Positions 35,378 to 36,926 of a DNA stretch of 36,926 nt are shown one piece after another (the stretch's first letter is position 1; every line of letters begins with the position of its first letter). Source of the stretch: Alterirhizorhabdus solaris. Its GTDB lineage: Bacteria; Pseudomonadota; Alphaproteobacteria; Sphingomonadales; Sphingomonadaceae. Below the pieces are notes generated by a model. The model saw only the letters and a list, made by a program, of their open reading frames with translations, did no database searches and was not told the origin of the DNA. The translations under genes were made by a program, and so were the position numbers. Location of the stretch: NCBI RefSeq assembly GCF_007785815.1, contig NZ_VNIM01000039.1, positions 1 through 36,926 on the forward strand, in the 5' to 3' direction.

Positions 35378-35394
35378 CGCCTATATATAAGGCG
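35378..35394. promoter_or_regulatory. AT-core inverted repeat between divergent genes
   Basis: CGCCT (35378-35382) and AGGCG (35390-35394) flank ATATATA in the 93-base gap between the hydrolase (minus) and desulfurase (plus) genes. The AT core could be a -10 element on either strand and the arms an operator. The spacing does not fit the published IscR type 2 site pattern. Function unproven. Confidence 0.35.
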
Positions 35395-35424
35395 AGACGT
35401 TTTCCGCAATCTTCACAGGAAGCG

Positions 35425-36507
35425 ATGGTGTTGGCGACCCGAATCTATCTCGATCACGCGGCCACCACGCCGGTGGTGCCGGCCGCGCGCGAGGCGATGG
35501 CGGCCGCGCTGGGGGTGTGGGCCAACCCGTCGTCTCCCCATGCCGAGGGCCGTGCGGCGCGCGCCGCGATCGAGCAGGCGCGCAGCCGCATCGCCGGGGC
35601 GCTGGGCTGGGGCGGCGGCCTGATCTTCACCAGCGGCGCGACGGAGGCGATCGCGCTGGCGGTGGCGCGGGCGAAGGCGGGCGCGCGCATTGCCGCCACG
35701 ATCGAGCATGATGCCGTGCGCCGCCCGGTGCCGCCCGCGATCGGTTGCGACGCGGAGGGGCGGATCGATCTGGCCGCGCTGGAGGCCGCGCTGGCGCGGG
35801 CCGGAGCCGACGGGGCGGCCGTGCCGCTGGTGGTGGCGCAATCGGTGAACAACGAGACGGGGGTGATCCAGCCGCTCGCCGAGATCGCCGCCCTCACGCG
35901 CGCGGCGGGCGGGCTGCTGCTGGCCGATTGCGCGCAGTCGGCGGGCAAGGTGGCGCTGCCCGAGGCCGATTTCATCGCGGTTTCCGCGCACAAGCTGGGT
36001 GGGCCGCCCGGCATCGGCGCGCTGCTGGTGCGCGATCCGGCCACTCTCTCCCCCACCGGCGGGCAGGAGCAGGGCTATCGCGCCGGCACCGAGAACGTGC
36101 CTGCCGCGCTGGGCTTCGCCGCCGCGCTGGACCGGCCACGCGCGTGGATGAACCGCGCCGCCGAGCTGCGGCTGCAACTGGATCGCGCGATCGTGGCGGC
36201 GGGCGGGCAGATCGTGGCGGCGGGCGCGGCGCGGCTGCCGTCGATCGGATCGTACCGGATGCCGGGGGTGGCGGCGGCGGCGCAGCTGATCCAGTTCGAC
36301 ATGGCCGGCATCGCGGTGTCGTCCGGTTCGGCCTGTTCGTCGGGCAGTGTCAGCCCCAGCCATGTGCTCGCCGCGATGGGCTGGGCGGAGTCGGAGGCGC
36401 GCGAGGTGGTGCGGATCAGTTTCGGCCCCGCCACCAGCCGCACCGACATCTATCGCTGCGCCGAGGTATGGACGCGGATGGCGGCAGGGGCGAGAACGCG
36501 GGCATGA
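35425..36507 (+). CDS. Cysteine desulfurase (NifS/IscS-like)
   Basis: PLP enzyme that takes sulfur from L-cysteine as an enzyme persulfide, for Fe-S clusters or thio-modifications; cytoplasmic. 360 residues. Landmarks: YLDHAATTP at 8-16, FTSGATEA at 68-75, His95 in IEHDAV, Asp168 in [14 protein letters not shown]-binding Lys190 in [16 protein letters not shown] at 218-226, and catalytic Cys304 in [10 protein letters not shown]. It is shorter than IscS of E. coli (about 400). The frame runs upstream to 34648 through the hydrolase, an artefact; ATG 35425 is preceded by AGGA. Its stop overlaps the second desulfurase gene as ATGA. Class (IscS, NifS or SufS) cannot be fixed. Confidence 0.93.
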   Translation: MVLATRIYLDHAATTPVVPAAREAMAAALGVWANPSSPHAEGRAARAAIEQARSRIAGALGWGGGLIFTSGATEAIALAVARAKAGARIAATIEHDAVRRPVPPAIGCDAEGRIDLAALEAALARAGADGAAVPLVVAQSVNNETGVIQPLAEIAALTRAAGGLLLADCAQSAGKVALPEADFIAVSAHKLGGPPGIGALLVRDPATLSPTGGQEQGYRAGTENVPAALGFAAALDRPRAWMNRAAELRLQLDRAIVAAGGQIVAAGAARLPSIGSYRMPGVAAAAQLIQFDMAGIAVSSGSACSSGSVSPSHVLAAMGWAESEAREVVRISFGPATSRTDIYRCAEVWTRMAAGARTRA

Positions 36508-36926
36508 TCTACCTCGACTATCAGGCCACCACCCCGCTCGCGCCCGAGGCGAGGGCGGCGATGCTGCCGTGGCTTGAGGAGAAATACGGCAATCCGCACT
36601 CCCCGCACAGCATGGGCCGCGAGGCGGCGGCGGCGGTGGAGGCGGCGCGCACGCGGGTGCTGGCGGCGCTGGTAGCTGATTCCCTGCCGGGCGATCCGGT
36701 GCGGGTGGAGGACGTGGCGCTGCGACCGGACGGTCGCTGGCCGGGGGGCACACCGGCGACGGGGATGCTGCGCGCGGATGGGGACGGGCCGGGAACGGCG
36801 ACGCCGCACGCGGGCAAGGATCTGTCGGCATGGACCGGGAAAGCGCGGCCGGATGCGACCCCGTCTGGCGCACGCATGCCGGCTGGCCGGCTGATCTTCA
36901 CCAGCGGGGCGACCGAGGCGCTGAAC
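36504..36926 (+). CDS. Second cysteine desulfurase, partial, with an inserted segment
   Basis: The first 141 residues of a second PLP desulfurase; the gene runs off the window. It starts [19 protein letters not shown], continues with [24 protein letters not shown] (the substrate-side loop) and reaches [12 protein letters not shown] at 130-141. Between the first long helix and FTSGATE, family members have about 15 residues; here the distance is about 83 (residues 48-131), so about 65-70 extra residues lie between roughly 58 and 127. The insert is Gly/Pro/Asp-rich with no family pattern. The frame is open throughout. The ATGA overlap (36504-36507) couples it to the preceding desulfurase. Typical downstream genes would be suf or isc genes. 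Confidence 0.85.
   Translation, partial: MIYLDYQATTPLAPEARAAMLPWLEEKYGNPHSPHSMGREAAAAVEAARTRVLAALVADSLPGDPVRVEDVALRPDGRWPGGTPATGMLRADGDGPGTATPHAGKDLSAWTGKARPDATPSGARMPAGRLIFTSGATEALN

Noticed and set aside
35343-35387. Promoter TTGACT with TATATA ahead of the first desulfurase
   Set aside because: The two boxes are about 33 bases apart, too far for a sigma-70-type promoter.
35413-36873. Long minus-strand frame opposite the cysteine desulfurases
   Set aside because: Shadow frame rich in Arg, Pro and Ala; both desulfurases read clearly on the plus strand.

Overview
The window is high-GC chromosomal DNA of an alphaproteobacterium, most likely a member of the Sphingomonadales. The supports are a FYDLN_acid (TIGR02300-type) protein next to tRNA-Ala, DUF4169 and DUF6481 family proteins, an rnc-era pair with 4-base coupling, a hisB-hisH-hisA-hisF-hisE-HIT cluster divergent from sspB, a large TonB-dependent receptor, tandem transglutaminases beside an M3 peptidase, and extragenic repeats of the kind common in sphingomonads. 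The assignment rests on gene content only; no 16S gene is present.

Layout. 1-2.2 kb: FYDLN_acid protein, tRNA-Ala(GGC) with a clear terminator, then four small orphan genes. Two of these form an ATGA-coupled pair, a membrane-anchored coiled-coil protein and a proline-rich lipoprotein, that resembles a phage two-component spanin. 2.5-6.7 kb: an Old Yellow Enzyme, a small exported protein and a TonB-dependent receptor. 6.7-9.85 kb: an HPP-CBS membrane protein divergent from kdsD-kdsB (Kdo precursor synthesis and activation), followed by an inverted repeat. 10.0-13.6 kb, minus strand: DUF6481-dut-thiF/moeB-dsrE in a tight run, then an aldehyde dehydrogenase. 13.7-19 kb: a small hypothetical gene, an N-formylglutamate amidohydrolase homologue, two overlapping transglutaminase genes, an M3 oligopeptidase and a phasin. 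19-24.5 kb: rnc-era and a small gene, DUF4169, a tiny membrane protein, coaBC, a bestrophin-like channel and a lipoprotein. 24.5-29.5 kb: tRNA-Arg(ACG), queG, another lipoprotein, a PfkB/adenosine-kinase-like sugar kinase with a terminator, a repeat and a cationic amino-acid transporter. 29.6-33.8 kb: the his cluster (interrupted by a repeat) and sspB. 33.8-34.7 kb: two small orphan genes, the second in a visibly AT-richer island. 34.7-36.9 kb: an alpha/beta hydrolase divergent from two tandem ATGA-coupled cysteine desulfurases; the second runs off the end.

Most genes are housekeeping: RNA processing, CoA, histidine, dUTP hydrolysis, queuosine, Fe-S or thio cofactor sulfur supply, and Kdo. 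No IS element, CRISPR array, integrase or plasmid function was seen. The parts most worth a second look are the spanin-like pair at 1.16-1.96 kb, an in-frame insertion of about 65-70 residues in the second cysteine desulfurase, a transglutaminase whose expected catalytic histidine position holds serine, the ThiF-DsrE pair with an altered zinc knuckle, a repeat inserted inside the his cluster, and the AT-richer island near 34 kb. None amounts to a demonstrated new system.
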